Source: Streptomyces griseus
GTDB taxonomy: Bacteria > Actinomycetota > Actinomycetes > Streptomycetales > Streptomycetaceae
Reading direction: 5' to 3'
Assembly (NCBI GenBank): GCA_002154345.1
Contig: MUNB01000011.1
Location: forward strand, 1-40,383
Length of the DNA stretch: 40,383 nucleotides
Within the stretch, counting starts at the first letter, position 1, and each line of letters starts with the position of its first letter. Both the position numbers and the translations under genes were made by a program. Shown here piece by piece: positions 1 to 7,798 of the stretch. The notes below the pieces were generated by a model. The model saw nothing but the letters and a program-made list of their open reading frames with translations, ran no database searches and had not been told where the DNA came from.

Positions 1-398
1 CGGGTACGGGCCACCGCCGCCTCGCTGACGTCGATGCCCAGCGCCCGGTGTCCGAGCGAGGCCAGCTCGGCGACCAGCCGGCCCGGCCCGCAGCCGATGT
101 CCAGCACCGGTCCCTCGCACCGGTGCAGCGCGGACAGATCGGCGGAGCCCGCGTCGGAGCACCAGCGCTCCACGTCCAGGGGCAGCAGCCAGCCGTCGCT
201 GCGGCGGAGGAAGAGCGGACCCCGGCCGGTGCGCAGGGCGTTCGCGTACGGGTCGGCGCCCCAGGACGCGGTGCGGAGCGGGCCGCGCCGGGCCGGCGTG
301 TCGGAGGCGTACACGCTGTCGGCGACCGCCTCGTGCGTGTCGGGCGCCCCGGCGGAGGCCGGTGCGGCGGGTCCGGACGAGGGCACGGTCGTACTCAT
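1..398 (-). CDS. Class I SAM-dependent methyltransferase, C-terminus cut by window edge
   Basis: The frame starts at ATG 396-398 and stays open to base 1, so only the first ~132 residues are visible. After an Ala/Pro-rich N-terminus there is a methyltransferase motif I (LDIGCGPGRL), followed about 20 residues later by an acidic motif II region (ALGIDVSEAAV). These bind S-adenosylmethionine in class I methyltransferases. The start codon overlaps the stop of the upstream gene (ATGA at 395-398), so it is the third gene of a translationally coupled operon with two glycosyltransferase-like genes. The acceptor cannot be read from the sequence. Modification of a glycan, lipid or small molecule made by the operon is an inference. 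Confidence 0.85.
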   Translation of the reverse strand, partial: MSTTVPSSGPAAPASAGAPDTHEAVADSVYASDTPARRGPLRTASWGADPYANALRTGRGPLFLRRSDGWLLPLDVERWCSDAGSADLSALHRCEGPVLDIGCGPGRLVAELASLGHRALGIDVSEAAVART

Positions 399-1051
399 CG
401 CACCCCCGCCCCGGTCAGCCGGCCGAGCGCCGCGGCGAACCGGCTGTCCGGCGCGGCCGACGCGACCCGGTGGGCGTCGGCCGCGGTGTCCACATCGACC
501 AGCACCGGCAGATCGCGTACGGCGAGCCCCGCCTCCACCAGCCTGCGCCGCTGCACCGCACCGGTCTCCGGGACGGACATCGGCACCCCGCGCACCAGGG
601 CGGGATCGGGATCCGCCAGGCCCAGGGCCCAGAAGCCGCCGTCCTCGGCCGGACCGAACCAGGCTCCGCGGCCGTCCCAGGCGCCCGGGGCGAGAGCGGG
701 GGCGAGCAGCGCGGCCGTGAGCTGCGGGGTGTCCATGCCGACCAGGAGGGCGGGCCCGGTACATCCGCCGAAGGCCGCCGCGAGACGCTCGTCGAGACCG
801 CCCGCGCTCTGCGGCACCACCTCGAACCCCGGAGGCACCCAGGGGCCCGGCCGCCCGTCGAGGACCAGGACGCGCCGCCGGGCGGGGAGCGCGGACACGG
901 TCTCCAGGGTGTCGGCGAGAGCGGCGGCGGCCAGTTCGGCGGCCTCGGCGGGGGAGAAGGGCGGGCAGAGCCGGGTCTTGACCCGGCCGGCCACCGGTTC
1001 CTTCGCGATGACCAGCAACTCCGTCGGCCCCATGGGCCCGTACGCGCTCAT
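395..1051 (-). CDS. TIGR04282 / DUF2064 glycosyltransferase-like protein
   Basis: A 218-residue protein beginning MSAYGPMG. It carries the marks of the DUF2064 (CofC-like nucleotidyltransferase fold) family: an N-terminal LLVIAKEPVAGRVKTRL segment, a central VGMDTPQL motif and PAEDGGFWALGL. The frame stays open further upstream, but the start at 1051 is favoured because it forms an ATGA overlap with the stop of the preceding glycosyltransferase gene and begins at the conserved fold. Databases often name this family an arsenosugar-type glycosyltransferase, but its substrate here is not known. Position between a GT2 enzyme and a methyltransferase suggests a shared glycoconjugate pathway (inference). 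Confidence 0.85.
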   Translation of the reverse strand: MSAYGPMGPTELLVIAKEPVAGRVKTRLCPPFSPAEAAELAAAALADTLETVSALPARRRVLVLDGRPGPWVPPGFEVVPQSAGGLDERLAAAFGGCTGPALLVGMDTPQLTAALLAPALAPGAWDGRGAWFGPAEDGGFWALGLADPDPALVRGVPMSVPETGAVQRRRLVEAGLAVRDLPVLVDVDTAADAHRVASAAPDSRFAAALGRLTGAGVR

Positions 1052-1809
1052 CGGAGGGCCCCCGTTCCCGCGGGTGCGGCGCTGTCCGGCGTGCGGTCCG
1101 CCGGTGGTTCCCGCAGCACGCCCCGCATGTCGCGCACCGCGTGCCAGGTCCCGCGCCAGGTGCCGGTCACCTTCGACTTCCCGGTGCGCGGCCGGTAGGG
1201 GACGTCGCTCTCGGCGACCCGCAGCCCGGCGTCGGAGGCCCGGACCACCATCTGGAGCGGATAGCCGCTGCGCCGGTCGGTGAGGCCCAGGGCGAGCAGG
1301 TCGGCGCGGCGGGCCGCCCGCAGCGGGCCGAGGTCGTGCAGGCGCAGTCCGGTGCGGCGGCGCAGCATCCGGGCGAGCGCCAGATTTCCGGCGCGTGCGT
1401 GCGGCGGCCAGGCGCCCCGGCCCTCCGGGCGGCGGCGGCCGAGCAGCAGATCGCACTCGCCGTCCGCGATCCGCCGCACGAAGCCGGCCAGCAGCAGGGG
1501 GTCCAGCGAGCCGTCGCAGTCGCAGAAGCAGACGAACTCGGCCTCGGCGGCGAGCAGCCCGGCGTGGCAGGCCGCGCCGAACCCCCGTCGCTCCTCCGTG
1601 ACGACGCTCGCTCCGAGGGACCGGGCGAGCTCGGCCGAACCGTCGGTCGAGCCGTTGTCGACCACGATCGCGCGCCAGCCGTCGGGGATGCGATCGAGCA
1701 CCCAGGGCAGTGCGGCCGCCTCGTCGAGGCAGGGGAGAACGATGTCGGCCTTCGGCAGACCGGTGTGCGGGGCGGGCGGGAACGGAAGAGCGGCAGAAGA
1801 ATCGGTCAC
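1048..1809 (-). CDS. Family 2 glycosyltransferase (DPM1/polyprenyl-phosphate type)
   Basis: A 253-residue GT-A fold protein. Near residues 21-60 are the GT2 nucleotide-binding features (ADIVLPCLDE, then VVDNGSTDGS), followed by a metal-binding DxD variant (CDCDGSLDP) and YPLQMVVRA, typical of dolichol-phosphate-mannose synthase-like enzymes. It lacks the C-terminal membrane helices of some relatives, so it is likely cytosolic or peripheral. GTG at 1807-1809 is chosen as start: the frame extends upstream to 1944, but that part is Arg/Cys-rich, unlike the family, and would run into the divergent regulator gene. It heads the leftward three-gene operon, 124 bp from the response regulator start. 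Confidence 0.85.
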   Translation of the reverse strand: MTDSSAALPFPPAPHTGLPKADIVLPCLDEAAALPWVLDRIPDGWRAIVVDNGSTDGSAELARSLGASVVTEERRGFGAACHAGLLAAEAEFVCFCDCDGSLDPLLLAGFVRRIADGECDLLLGRRRPEGRGAWPPHARAGNLALARMLRRRTGLRLHDLGPLRAARRADLLALGLTDRRSGYPLQMVVRASDAGLRVAESDVPYRPRTGKSKVTGTWRGTWHAVRDMRGVLREPPADRTPDSAAPAGTGALR

Positions 1810-1933
1810 CCGCCTCACCCTACGGAGACAAGTCCGGCATTCAGGGCATGAGGTTCTTACGAAACATGGACATCGGCCGGATGGGGGCGGTCGGCCACCG
1901 ACGCGCCGGAACGGGGGTGCCAGAGTGAGGGCC

Positions 1934-2701
1934 ATGGAGAACACCCCGCCCGCCCGACAACCCGACCCCGTCCCCGAGGGGGAGCGCGGCCGGATCCTCG
2001 TCGTGGACGACGACCCGACCGTCGCCGAGGTCGTCGTCGGCTATCTGCACCGCGCCGGCTACGCCGTCGAGCAGGCCGGCGACGGGCCCGCCGCGCTGGG
2101 ACGGTTCGAGGCGCGCCGGCCCGACCTTGTCGTCCTGGACCTGATGCTCCCCGCCATGGACGGGTTCGAGGTCTGCCGCCGGATGCGCGAGCACGGGCCG
2201 GTCCCGGTCATCATGCTCACCGCCCGCGGCGACGAGGAGGACCGCATCCTCGGCCTGGAGACCGGCGCCGACGACTATGTCACCAAGCCGTTCAGCCCGC
2301 GCGAACTGGTCCTGCGGGTCGACTCCGTGCTGCGCCGCGCCCGGAGCACCGTACCGGCGGACGGGTCCGGGCCGCTGTCCGGCGGCGGGCTGACCCTCGA
2401 CCCGGCGGCCCGGCAGGCCCACCGCGACGGACAGGGACTCGCGCTGACCGTCCGGGAGTTCGACCTGCTCGCCTTTCTCCTCCGGCACCCCGGAAAGGTG
2501 TTCGGGCGGGAGGAGCTGATGCGGGAGGTCTGGGGGTGGGACTTCGGCGATCTGTCGACGGTCACCGTCCATGTCCGCAGGCTGCGCGGCAAGGTCGAGA
2601 AGGACCCGGCCCGCCCCCGGCTGATCCGCACGGTGTGGGGAGTGGGGTACCGGCTGGACCTGGACGCGGCCGCCCCGCTCGGCGGGGGCGGGCCGCGATG
2701 A
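1934..2701 (+). CDS. OmpR-family response regulator
   Basis: A 255-residue two-component response regulator. The receiver domain (about residues 20-133) has the acidic pocket VVDDDP at 23-28, the predicted phospho-acceptor Asp69 (VVLDLMLPAMDG), a conserved Thr in MLTAR and Lys118 (YVTKPF). A winged-helix OmpR/PhoB DNA-binding domain follows (about 150-245, with TVREFDLLAFLL and TVTVHVRRLRGKVE). The stop overlaps the start of the histidine kinase (ATGA 2698-2701), so the pair should be co-translated. The 124-bp divergent gap holds CATG half-sites flanking TTCTTACGAAAC (1847-1868), which could be a regulator site. Target genes are unknown; the divergent operon is the nearest candidate. Confidence 0.95.
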   Translation: MENTPPARQPDPVPEGERGRILVVDDDPTVAEVVVGYLHRAGYAVEQAGDGPAALGRFEARRPDLVVLDLMLPAMDGFEVCRRMREHGPVPVIMLTARGDEEDRILGLETGADDYVTKPFSPRELVLRVDSVLRRARSTVPADGSGPLSGGGLTLDPAARQAHRDGQGLALTVREFDLLAFLLRHPGKVFGREELMREVWGWDFGDLSTVTVHVRRLRGKVEKDPARPRLIRTVWGVGYRLDLDAAAPLGGGGPR

Positions 2702-3804
2702 CCGACGTCCTGCTCATCGCGCTCTTCGCCTTCCTGGGAGCGGCGGCAGCCGGGCTGCTGGGCGCCGGCGTCCTGCGTCTTCTGAGGCATCGTTCGCTGG
2801 TGGTCTCGGTGAGTGTCGTCGCCGGGGTGGCCGTCGCGGCGATGCTCGCCGGGACGCTGACCGTCGCCTGGGCGATGTTCCTGTCGTCCCACGACCTCTA
2901 CGTCGTCACGACCGTCGTCGCCATGGCCGCCCTGGTCTCGCTGGCCACCGCCGTCCTGCTGGGCCGCTGGGTGGCCGACCGGAGCCGTGAACTGACCCTA
3001 GCCACACGGTCGTTCGGCGACGGCGGCACCTTCGCCGCGCCCGCCGGGCAGCCGACCGCCGAACTGGCCGCGCTCACCCGCGAACTGGCCGCCACCAGCG
3101 CCAAACTGGACGCCTCACGGGAGCGGGAACGGTCGCTGGAGGCCTCGCGTCGGGAACTCGTCGCGTGGATCTCGCACGATCTGCGCACCCCGCTCGCCGG
3201 GCTGCGGGCGATGGCCGAGGCGCTGGAGGACGGCATGGCCGCCGACTCCGGACGCTATCTGCGGCAGATGAGGACCGAGGTCGAGCGGATGAACACCATG
3301 GTCGGCGACCTCTTCGAACTCTCCCGGATCCAGGCCGGTTCGCTCACCCTGACGCCGGCCCGGATCTCCCTCCACGACCTGGTCGGCGACGCGCTGGCCG
3401 GGGCCGACCCGCTGGCCCGTGAACACGGGGTGCGGCTGGTCGGCGACCGGGTCGACGAGGTGCCGGTCGAGGTCGACGGCAAGGAGATGAGCCGGGTGCT
3501 GGGCAATCTCCTGATCAACGCCATCCGCCGCACCCCGCCCGACGGCACGGTGGCCGTCGCCGCGCACCGGTCGGGCGGCGGCGTCGTCATGTCGGTGACC
3601 GACGGCTGCGGCGGCATCCCGGAGGAGGACCTGCCCCGGGTCTTCGACACCGGCTGGCGCGGCAGCCACGCCCGGACCCCGCCGGCCGGAGCGGGCCTCG
3701 GTCTCGCCATCGTGCGCGGCATCGTCGAGGCGCACGCCGGACGGGCCGAGGTCCGCAACGTACAGGGCGGCTGCTGCTTCTCGGTCACGCTCCCGACAGC
3801 GTGA
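2698..3804 (+). CDS. Membrane sensor histidine kinase
   Basis: A 368-residue kinase partnered with the preceding response regulator. Three hydrophobic segments fill about residues 1-25, 33-61 and 67-91. A HAMP-like linker follows, then the dimerisation/phosphotransfer domain with His160 in WISHDLRTPLAG. The HATPase domain shows an N box (LGNLLINAIRR), a G1 box (DGCGGIPEED) and a G2 box (GAGLGLAIVRG). There is almost no extracytoplasmic sensor domain, so it probably senses a membrane state or an intramembrane partner (inference). Its 3' end overlaps the convergent epimerase gene by 20 bp (3785-3804), so both stop codons lie inside the neighbouring gene. Confidence 0.95.
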   Translation: MTDVLLIALFAFLGAAAAGLLGAGVLRLLRHRSLVVSVSVVAGVAVAAMLAGTLTVAWAMFLSSHDLYVVTTVVAMAALVSLATAVLLGRWVADRSRELTLATRSFGDGGTFAAPAGQPTAELAALTRELAATSAKLDASRERERSLEASRRELVAWISHDLRTPLAGLRAMAEALEDGMAADSGRYLRQMRTEVERMNTMVGDLFELSRIQAGSLTLTPARISLHDLVGDALAGADPLAREHGVRLVGDRVDEVPVEVDGKEMSRVLGNLLINAIRRTPPDGTVAVAAHRSGGGVVMSVTDGCGGIPEEDLPRVFDTGWRGSHARTPPAGAGLGLAIVRGIVEAHAGRAEVRNVQGGCCFSVTLPTA

Positions 3805-4882
3805 CGGCTCCCTCGTCCCGGCGCCCCGCCGCGCCGCGCAACGGGGCCGCCGCGAAGTCCGCCATTCCCTCGGCGAAGGAGACCCGGGGCCGCCAGCCCA
3901 GCTCCTCGCGCAGCGCCCGTGAGTCCGCCGTGACATGGCGTACGTCGCCGAGGCGGTACTCCCCGGTCACCACCGGGCCCGGCCCGCCGTGCGCGGCGGC
4001 CAGCGCGGCGGCCATCTCGCCGATGGTGTGCGGCTCACCGCTGCCGGTGTTGTACGCGGCGAAGGACGCGGGCCGCCGCTCCCGCACCGCCGCCAGCGCC
4101 ACCGCGTTCGCCGCCGCCACGTCGTGGACGTGGACGAAGTCGCGCCGCTGGCGTCCGTCCTCGTAGACCCGGGGGGCCTCGCCGCGGGCCAGGGCCGAGC
4201 GGAAGAACGAGGCGACACCGGCGTACGGGGTGTCGCGCGGCATCCCCGGCCCGTACACGTTGTGGTAGCGCAGCGACACCGCCCGGCCGCCCGTCGCCCG
4301 CGCCCACGCGGCGGCCAGGTGCTCCTGCGCCAGTTTGGTCGAGGCGTACACATTGCGCGGGTCCGCGGGTGCGTCCTCGGCCACCAGGCCGGGTGTCAGT
4401 TCCGCTCCGCAGTCCGGGCAGTGCGGCTCGAAGTCGCCGGACCGCAGGTCCGCCTCGGCGCGCGGCCCGGGGCGGACCGTGCCGTGGCGCGGGCAGTCGT
4501 AGCGGCCCTCGCCGTAGACCACCATCGAACCGGCCAGCACCAGATCCCGGACCCCGGCCGCCGCCATCTCCGCCAGCAGCACCGCCGTACCGAGATCGTT
4601 GCACCCGACGTACAGCGGAGCGTCCGCGAAGTCCTTGCCGAGGCCGACCATGGCCGCCTGGTGACAGACGGCGTCCACCCCGGCCAGCGCGTCCGCCACC
4701 GCCTCCCGGTCCCGGACGTCCCCGACGACCACCCGGTCGCCCGGCAGCCCCGGGGGCGTGGCGCCGGGGTGGGCCGAGGGCAGCAGGGCGTCCAGCACCA
4801 CGCTCTCGTGCCCGGCCGCGGTGAGGGCGGCGACGACATGTGATCCGATGAACCCGGCTCCGCCGGTGACCAGTACGCGCAT
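3785..4882 (-). CDS. NAD-dependent sugar-nucleotide epimerase with Cys/His insertion (dTDP-L-rhamnose 4-epimerase-like)
   Basis: A 365-residue extended short-chain dehydrogenase. It has the NAD-binding GGAGFIGSH motif at residues 7-15, the catalytic region SMVVYG near 119-124, and Y179xxxK183 (NVYASTK). Between these lies an inserted segment with C130-P-R-H133 and C155-P-D-C158, a likely zinc ribbon. That pattern is known in bacterial dTDP-L-rhamnose 4-epimerase-type enzymes, so this assignment is favoured over generic UDP-glucose 4-epimerase. ATG 4880-4882 is used because it places the Rossmann motif at the N-terminus; the upstream open frame is low-complexity. It converges on the histidine kinase gene. 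The sugar substrate is inferred. Confidence 0.85.
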   Translation of the reverse strand: MRVLVTGGAGFIGSHVVAALTAAGHESVVLDALLPSAHPGATPPGLPGDRVVVGDVRDREAVADALAGVDAVCHQAAMVGLGKDFADAPLYVGCNDLGTAVLLAEMAAAGVRDLVLAGSMVVYGEGRYDCPRHGTVRPGPRAEADLRSGDFEPHCPDCGAELTPGLVAEDAPADPRNVYASTKLAQEHLAAAWARATGGRAVSLRYHNVYGPGMPRDTPYAGVASFFRSALARGEAPRVYEDGRQRRDFVHVHDVAAANAVALAAVRERRPASFAAYNTGSGEPHTIGEMAAALAAAHGGPGPVVTGEYRLGDVRHVTADSRALREELGWRPRVSFAEGMADFAAAPLRGAAGRRDEGAVTLSGA

Positions 4883-5165
4883 GACCGCCACGCTAGGGCC
4901 CGACGATCCCCCGGGCCGGGCGCGGCGCGCGCACGTCACGGGACCGTAAGGACGTGTCCGGGCCGCGTCGAAGCGTACGCAGGGGGACCGGCGGTGCGAA
5001 ATTCGGCCGAACTCCGACGGCGGCCGATTCCGGGTGTTCGTCGTGCCGTGGTGCGGGGGGCCGCCAAGGCTTCGAGTGAGGCGTCGACACCGCTTGTTTC
5101 GAGCCAGAATTGACAGCCAATCAGCGCGTTGTCTCCACATGTGCCCTATCGACAACGTGAGTTCA
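4883..5165. other. Divergent intergenic region upstream of the siderophore locus
   Basis: This stretch of nearly 300 bp separates the epimerase start from the iron box of cchB. I see no convincing coding frame with a ribosome site. It is where the formyltransferase gene cchA would lie if the layout followed S. coelicolor, and no such frame is present. It includes a TTGACA at 5110-5115 without an obvious matched -10. Confidence 0.6.
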
Positions 5166-5177
5166 TGAGCTTAGGCT
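5149..5177 (+). promoter_or_regulatory. Candidate cchB promoter with -10 inside the iron box
   Basis: TCGACA (5149-5154) and TAGGCT (5172-5177) are separated by 17 bp and resemble a streptomycete housekeeping promoter. The -10 lies within the predicted iron-box operator, so bound repressor would block RNA polymerase. This is a pattern match only. Confidence 0.45.
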
Positions 5178-5184
5178 CACCTAA
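5166..5184 (+). promoter_or_regulatory. Iron box (DmdR/IdeR operator) upstream of cchB
   Basis: TGAGCTTAGGCTCACCTAA matches the actinobacterial iron box TTAGGTTAGGCTCACCTAA at 17 of 19 positions. It lies 89 bp before the cchB start. DmdR/IdeR proteins bind such sites with Fe(II) and repress siderophore genes, so this should give iron-starvation control of cchB and any genes read through from it. Confidence 0.9.
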
Positions 5185-5273
5185 GTTCGGGTGCGTGACC
5201 CCCTCGGCGTGCCCACTTCTCGAACCCTTCCCCTCACGCCTGACAGGCGGCTTTCCCGGATGATGGGAGTGAC

Positions 5274-6620
5274 ATGTCACAGGTTCTTCCTGGCGACACA
5301 CCACTGATCCACGACCTCATCGGCATCGGCTTCGGCCCGTCCAATGTGGCCATGGCGATCGCGCTCAGCGAGCACAACAGCAAAGTCGGCAGGCAGGATT
5401 CGGTCACCGCCCACTTCTTCGAGCAGCAGGCGAGCTTCGGCTGGCACCGCGGCATGCTCATCGACGACGCCACCATGCAGGTGTCCTTCCTCAAGGACCT
5501 GGTGACCCTCCGGAACCCGGCCAGCGAATTCAGCTTCCTCTGCTATCTGCAGAGCCAGGGCCGCCTGATCGACTTCATCAACCACAAGAACCTCTTCCCG
5601 CTGCGGGTGGAGTTCCACGACTACTTCGAATGGGCCGCGGCCAAGGTCGACGACCTGGTCTCCTACGGCCACGAAGTCGTCGCCGTCACGCCGTACGTGC
5701 ACGACGGCACCGTGGAGTACCTGGACGTCACCGTCCGGTCCGCGGAAGGACTCGCGGTCCACCGGGCCCGCAACCTCGTCATCGGCACCGGCCTGCGCCC
5801 CCTCATGCCCGAGGGCGTGGAGCGCGGTGACCGTGTCTGGCACAACTCCGACCTGCTGCGGAAGGTCGACGGCCTGGACGGCACCTCGCCCGCGCGGTTC
5901 GTCGTCGTCGGCGCCGGCCAGAGCGCCGCCGAGAACGTCGCCTATCTGCACCGCAGATTCCCCGACGCCGAGGTCTGCGCGGTCTTCTCCCGTTACGGCT
6001 ACAGCCCCGCCGACGACAGCAGCTTCGCCAACCGGATCTTCGACCCCGAAGCGGTCGACGACTACTTCGCCGCCCCCGAGGAGGTCAAGAGCCGCCTCAT
6101 GGCCTACCACGGCAACACCAACTACTCCGTGGTGGACATCGACCTGATCGACGACCTCTACCGGCAGATGTACCGGGAGAAGGTCCTCGGCACCGAACGG
6201 CTCCGCTTCCTCAACGTGTCCCGGGTCACCGGAGTGGAGGAGAAGCCCGACGGCGTACGCGCCACCGTGAAATCACTGGTCACCGACGAGGAGACCGAAC
6301 TCGACGCCGACGTCGTGGTGTTCGCCACCGGCTACAGCCCCGCCGACCCGCTCGGACTCCTCGGCGAGGTCGGCGACCGCTGCCTGCGCGACGACGCGGG
6401 CCGGGTCCGGGTGGAGCGCGACTACCGGATCTCGACCGCCCCGGAGCTGCGCTGCGGCATCTACCTCCAGGGCGGTACGGAACACACCCACGGCATCACC
6501 ACGTCGCTGCTCTCCAACACCGCGATACGGGTGGGCGAGATCCTGGACTCGCTGCTCGACCGCCGGGTCAAGTCCACCTCCGACGAGTCCCGGCCGGTCG
6601 CCGAGGGCGCCGGCGGCTGA
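5274..6620 (+). CDS. cchB: L-ornithine N5-monooxygenase (CchB)
   Basis: A 448-residue flavin-dependent N-hydroxylating monooxygenase. Motifs seen are the FAD-binding GIGFGPSN (residues 17-24), the NADPH-binding GAGQSAAE (213-220) and the C-terminal ATGY (351-354). Family members of this length hydroxylate the side-chain amine of ornithine or lysine. Ornithine is favoured because the adjacent NRPS has hydroxyornithine-type pockets. The product, N5-hydroxyornithine, is used directly by module 3 and after N-formylation by module 1. ATG 5274 has a GGGAG ribosome site (5265-5269). It is the first gene after the iron box. The formyltransferase normally adjacent (cchA) is missing from this window. 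Confidence 0.93.
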   Translation: MSQVLPGDTPLIHDLIGIGFGPSNVAMAIALSEHNSKVGRQDSVTAHFFEQQASFGWHRGMLIDDATMQVSFLKDLVTLRNPASEFSFLCYLQSQGRLIDFINHKNLFPLRVEFHDYFEWAAAKVDDLVSYGHEVVAVTPYVHDGTVEYLDVTVRSAEGLAVHRARNLVIGTGLRPLMPEGVERGDRVWHNSDLLRKVDGLDGTSPARFVVVGAGQSAAENVAYLHRRFPDAEVCAVFSRYGYSPADDSSFANRIFDPEAVDDYFAAPEEVKSRLMAYHGNTNYSVVDIDLIDDLYRQMYREKVLGTERLRFLNVSRVTGVEEKPDGVRATVKSLVTDEETELDADVVVFATGYSPADPLGLLGEVGDRCLRDDAGRVRVERDYRISTAPELRCGIYLQGGTEHTHGITTSLLSNTAIRVGEILDSLLDRRVKSTSDESRPVAEGAGG

Positions 6621-6627
6621 GGGGCGT

Positions 6628-6646
6628 ACGGGGCGACAAGCCCCGT
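6628..6646. promoter_or_regulatory. Small perfect hairpin between cchB and cchC
   Basis: ACGGGGC (6628-6634) and GCCCCGT (6640-6646) form a perfect 7-bp stem with a 5-nt loop, 8 bases after the cchB stop. It may be an intercistronic mRNA-stabilising or attenuating element. There is no T tract. Confidence 0.5.
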
Positions 6647-6663
6647 CGGCCCGCCGTGAGTTC

Positions 6664-6706
6664 CGTGCTCGGTCCGCCCGGTGAGCTGCCGGACGGGCCG
6701 AGCACG
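6664..6706. promoter_or_regulatory. Second, longer hairpin in the cchB-cchC gap
   Basis: CGTGCTCGG (6664-6672) is an exact inverted repeat of CCGAGCACG (6698-6706). Inner TCCG/CGGA pairing extends the stem around a bulge. It lies before the favoured cchC start (6740), and it argues against the more upstream GTG start at 6656, which would place this structure inside coding sequence. It could act as a terminator or attenuator, lowering uptake-gene expression relative to cchB. Confidence 0.5.
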
Positions 6707-6739
6707 ACCGTTCCGATCAAAGGGATATCGTTCGTCGAC

Positions 6740-7798
6740 ATGGTCACGACTGCAGTGGAGCGCCCCGCGCCCGGGGGGACGACGGACATCCGCGGACGGC
6801 GGCTCGCCGGGCTGGGCGTTCTCGCCGTGACGCTGGTGGTCGCGGCGGCGGTGTCGCTGGCCGTCGGGGCGCGTGCGCTCAGCCCGGGCGAGGTCTGGCA
6901 CGGGCTGTTCGCGGACCCCGAACCGGACCAGAAGCTCACCGAGATCCGGCTCATCGTGCAGACCGTGCGGGTGCCCCGGACGGTCCTCGCGGTCGTGGCG
7001 GGCCTGGCCCTGGGGGTCGGCGGGGCGCTGATCCAGGGGTACACCCGCAACCCCATAGCCGACACGGGGCTGTTGGGGGTGAACGCCGGGGCCTCCTTCG
7101 CCGTGGTGTCGGTCATCGCCGTGTTCGGGTTCACCAACCCCTTCCAGTACGTCTGGTTCGCCTTCGTGGGCGCGGGCGTCGCCGGTGTCGTCGTCTTCGG
7201 TCTGGCGAGCATCGGCAGGGGGGCGGGCAATCCGCTGACCCTGGCCCTGGCCGGGCAGGGCATCACGGTCTTCCTCGCGGCGATGACCACGGCGGTGGCG
7301 CTGACCGACCAGAAGTCGCTGAACGCGCTGCGGTTCTGGAACGCGGGCTCCGTGGCCGGGGTCGGATTCGACGTCATCCGGCCGGTGACCGGGTTCATCG
7401 CCGTCGGACTGGTCCTGGCCCTGATCACGCTGCCCGCCCTGAATCTGCTCAACCTGGGCGACGACGTGGCGCGCGGGCTCGGAGTGAACATCGCGGCGAG
7501 CCGGACGCTCGGCATCGTCGCCGTCACCCTGCTGGCGGGCGCGGCCACGGCGGCCTGCGGACCGATCGCCTTCCTCGGCCTCATGGTGGCGCACGTGGCC
7601 CGCTACCTGACCGGCCCCGACTACCGCTGGCTGGTGCCGTACGCGGGCCTGCTCGGCTCCTGCGTCCTGCTGGTCTGCGACATCGTGGGCCGCCTGGTCG
7701 TGCGGCCGGGCGAGCTGGAATCGGGCGTCGTGGTCGCTCTTCTCGGGGCGCCCTTCTTCGCGGTCCTGGTGTGGCGAGGGAAGTTCAAGAAGGCATGA
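6740..7798 (+). CDS. cchC: FecCD-type ferric-siderophore permease (CchC)
   Basis: A 352-residue integral membrane protein of the BtuC/FecCD permease family with about nine or ten hydrophobic segments. Family landmarks include RVPRTVLAVVAGLALGVGGALIQG, RNPIADTGLLGVNAGA and the coupling-region segment GLGVNIAASR, followed by CGPIAFLGLMVAHVAR. It should form the inner-membrane channel for ferri-coelichelin with CchD and the ATPase CchE. ATG 6740 is preferred, with AAAGGGA about 14 nt upstream. A GTG at 6656 in the same frame would add 28 non-conserved residues without a ribosome site. Its stop overlaps the start of cchD (ATGA 7795-7798). Confidence 0.9.
   Translation: MVTTAVERPAPGGTTDIRGRRLAGLGVLAVTLVVAAAVSLAVGARALSPGEVWHGLFADPEPDQKLTEIRLIVQTVRVPRTVLAVVAGLALGVGGALIQGYTRNPIADTGLLGVNAGASFAVVSVIAVFGFTNPFQYVWFAFVGAGVAGVVVFGLASIGRGAGNPLTLALAGQGITVFLAAMTTAVALTDQKSLNALRFWNAGSVAGVGFDVIRPVTGFIAVGLVLALITLPALNLLNLGDDVARGLGVNIAASRTLGIVAVTLLAGAATAACGPIAFLGLMVAHVARYLTGPDYRWLVPYAGLLGSCVLLVCDIVGRLVVRPGELESGVVVALLGAPFFAVLVWRGKFKKA

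Noticed and set aside
5234..5494. Minus-strand frame overlapping the cchB start and leader
   Set aside because: It lies opposite the well-supported cchB coding start, with no motifs; it is an antisense shadow.
6656..6739. Upstream GTG start for cchC
   Set aside because: No ribosome site, 28 non-conserved residues, and it would run through a stable hairpin; ATG 6740 fits the family length better.
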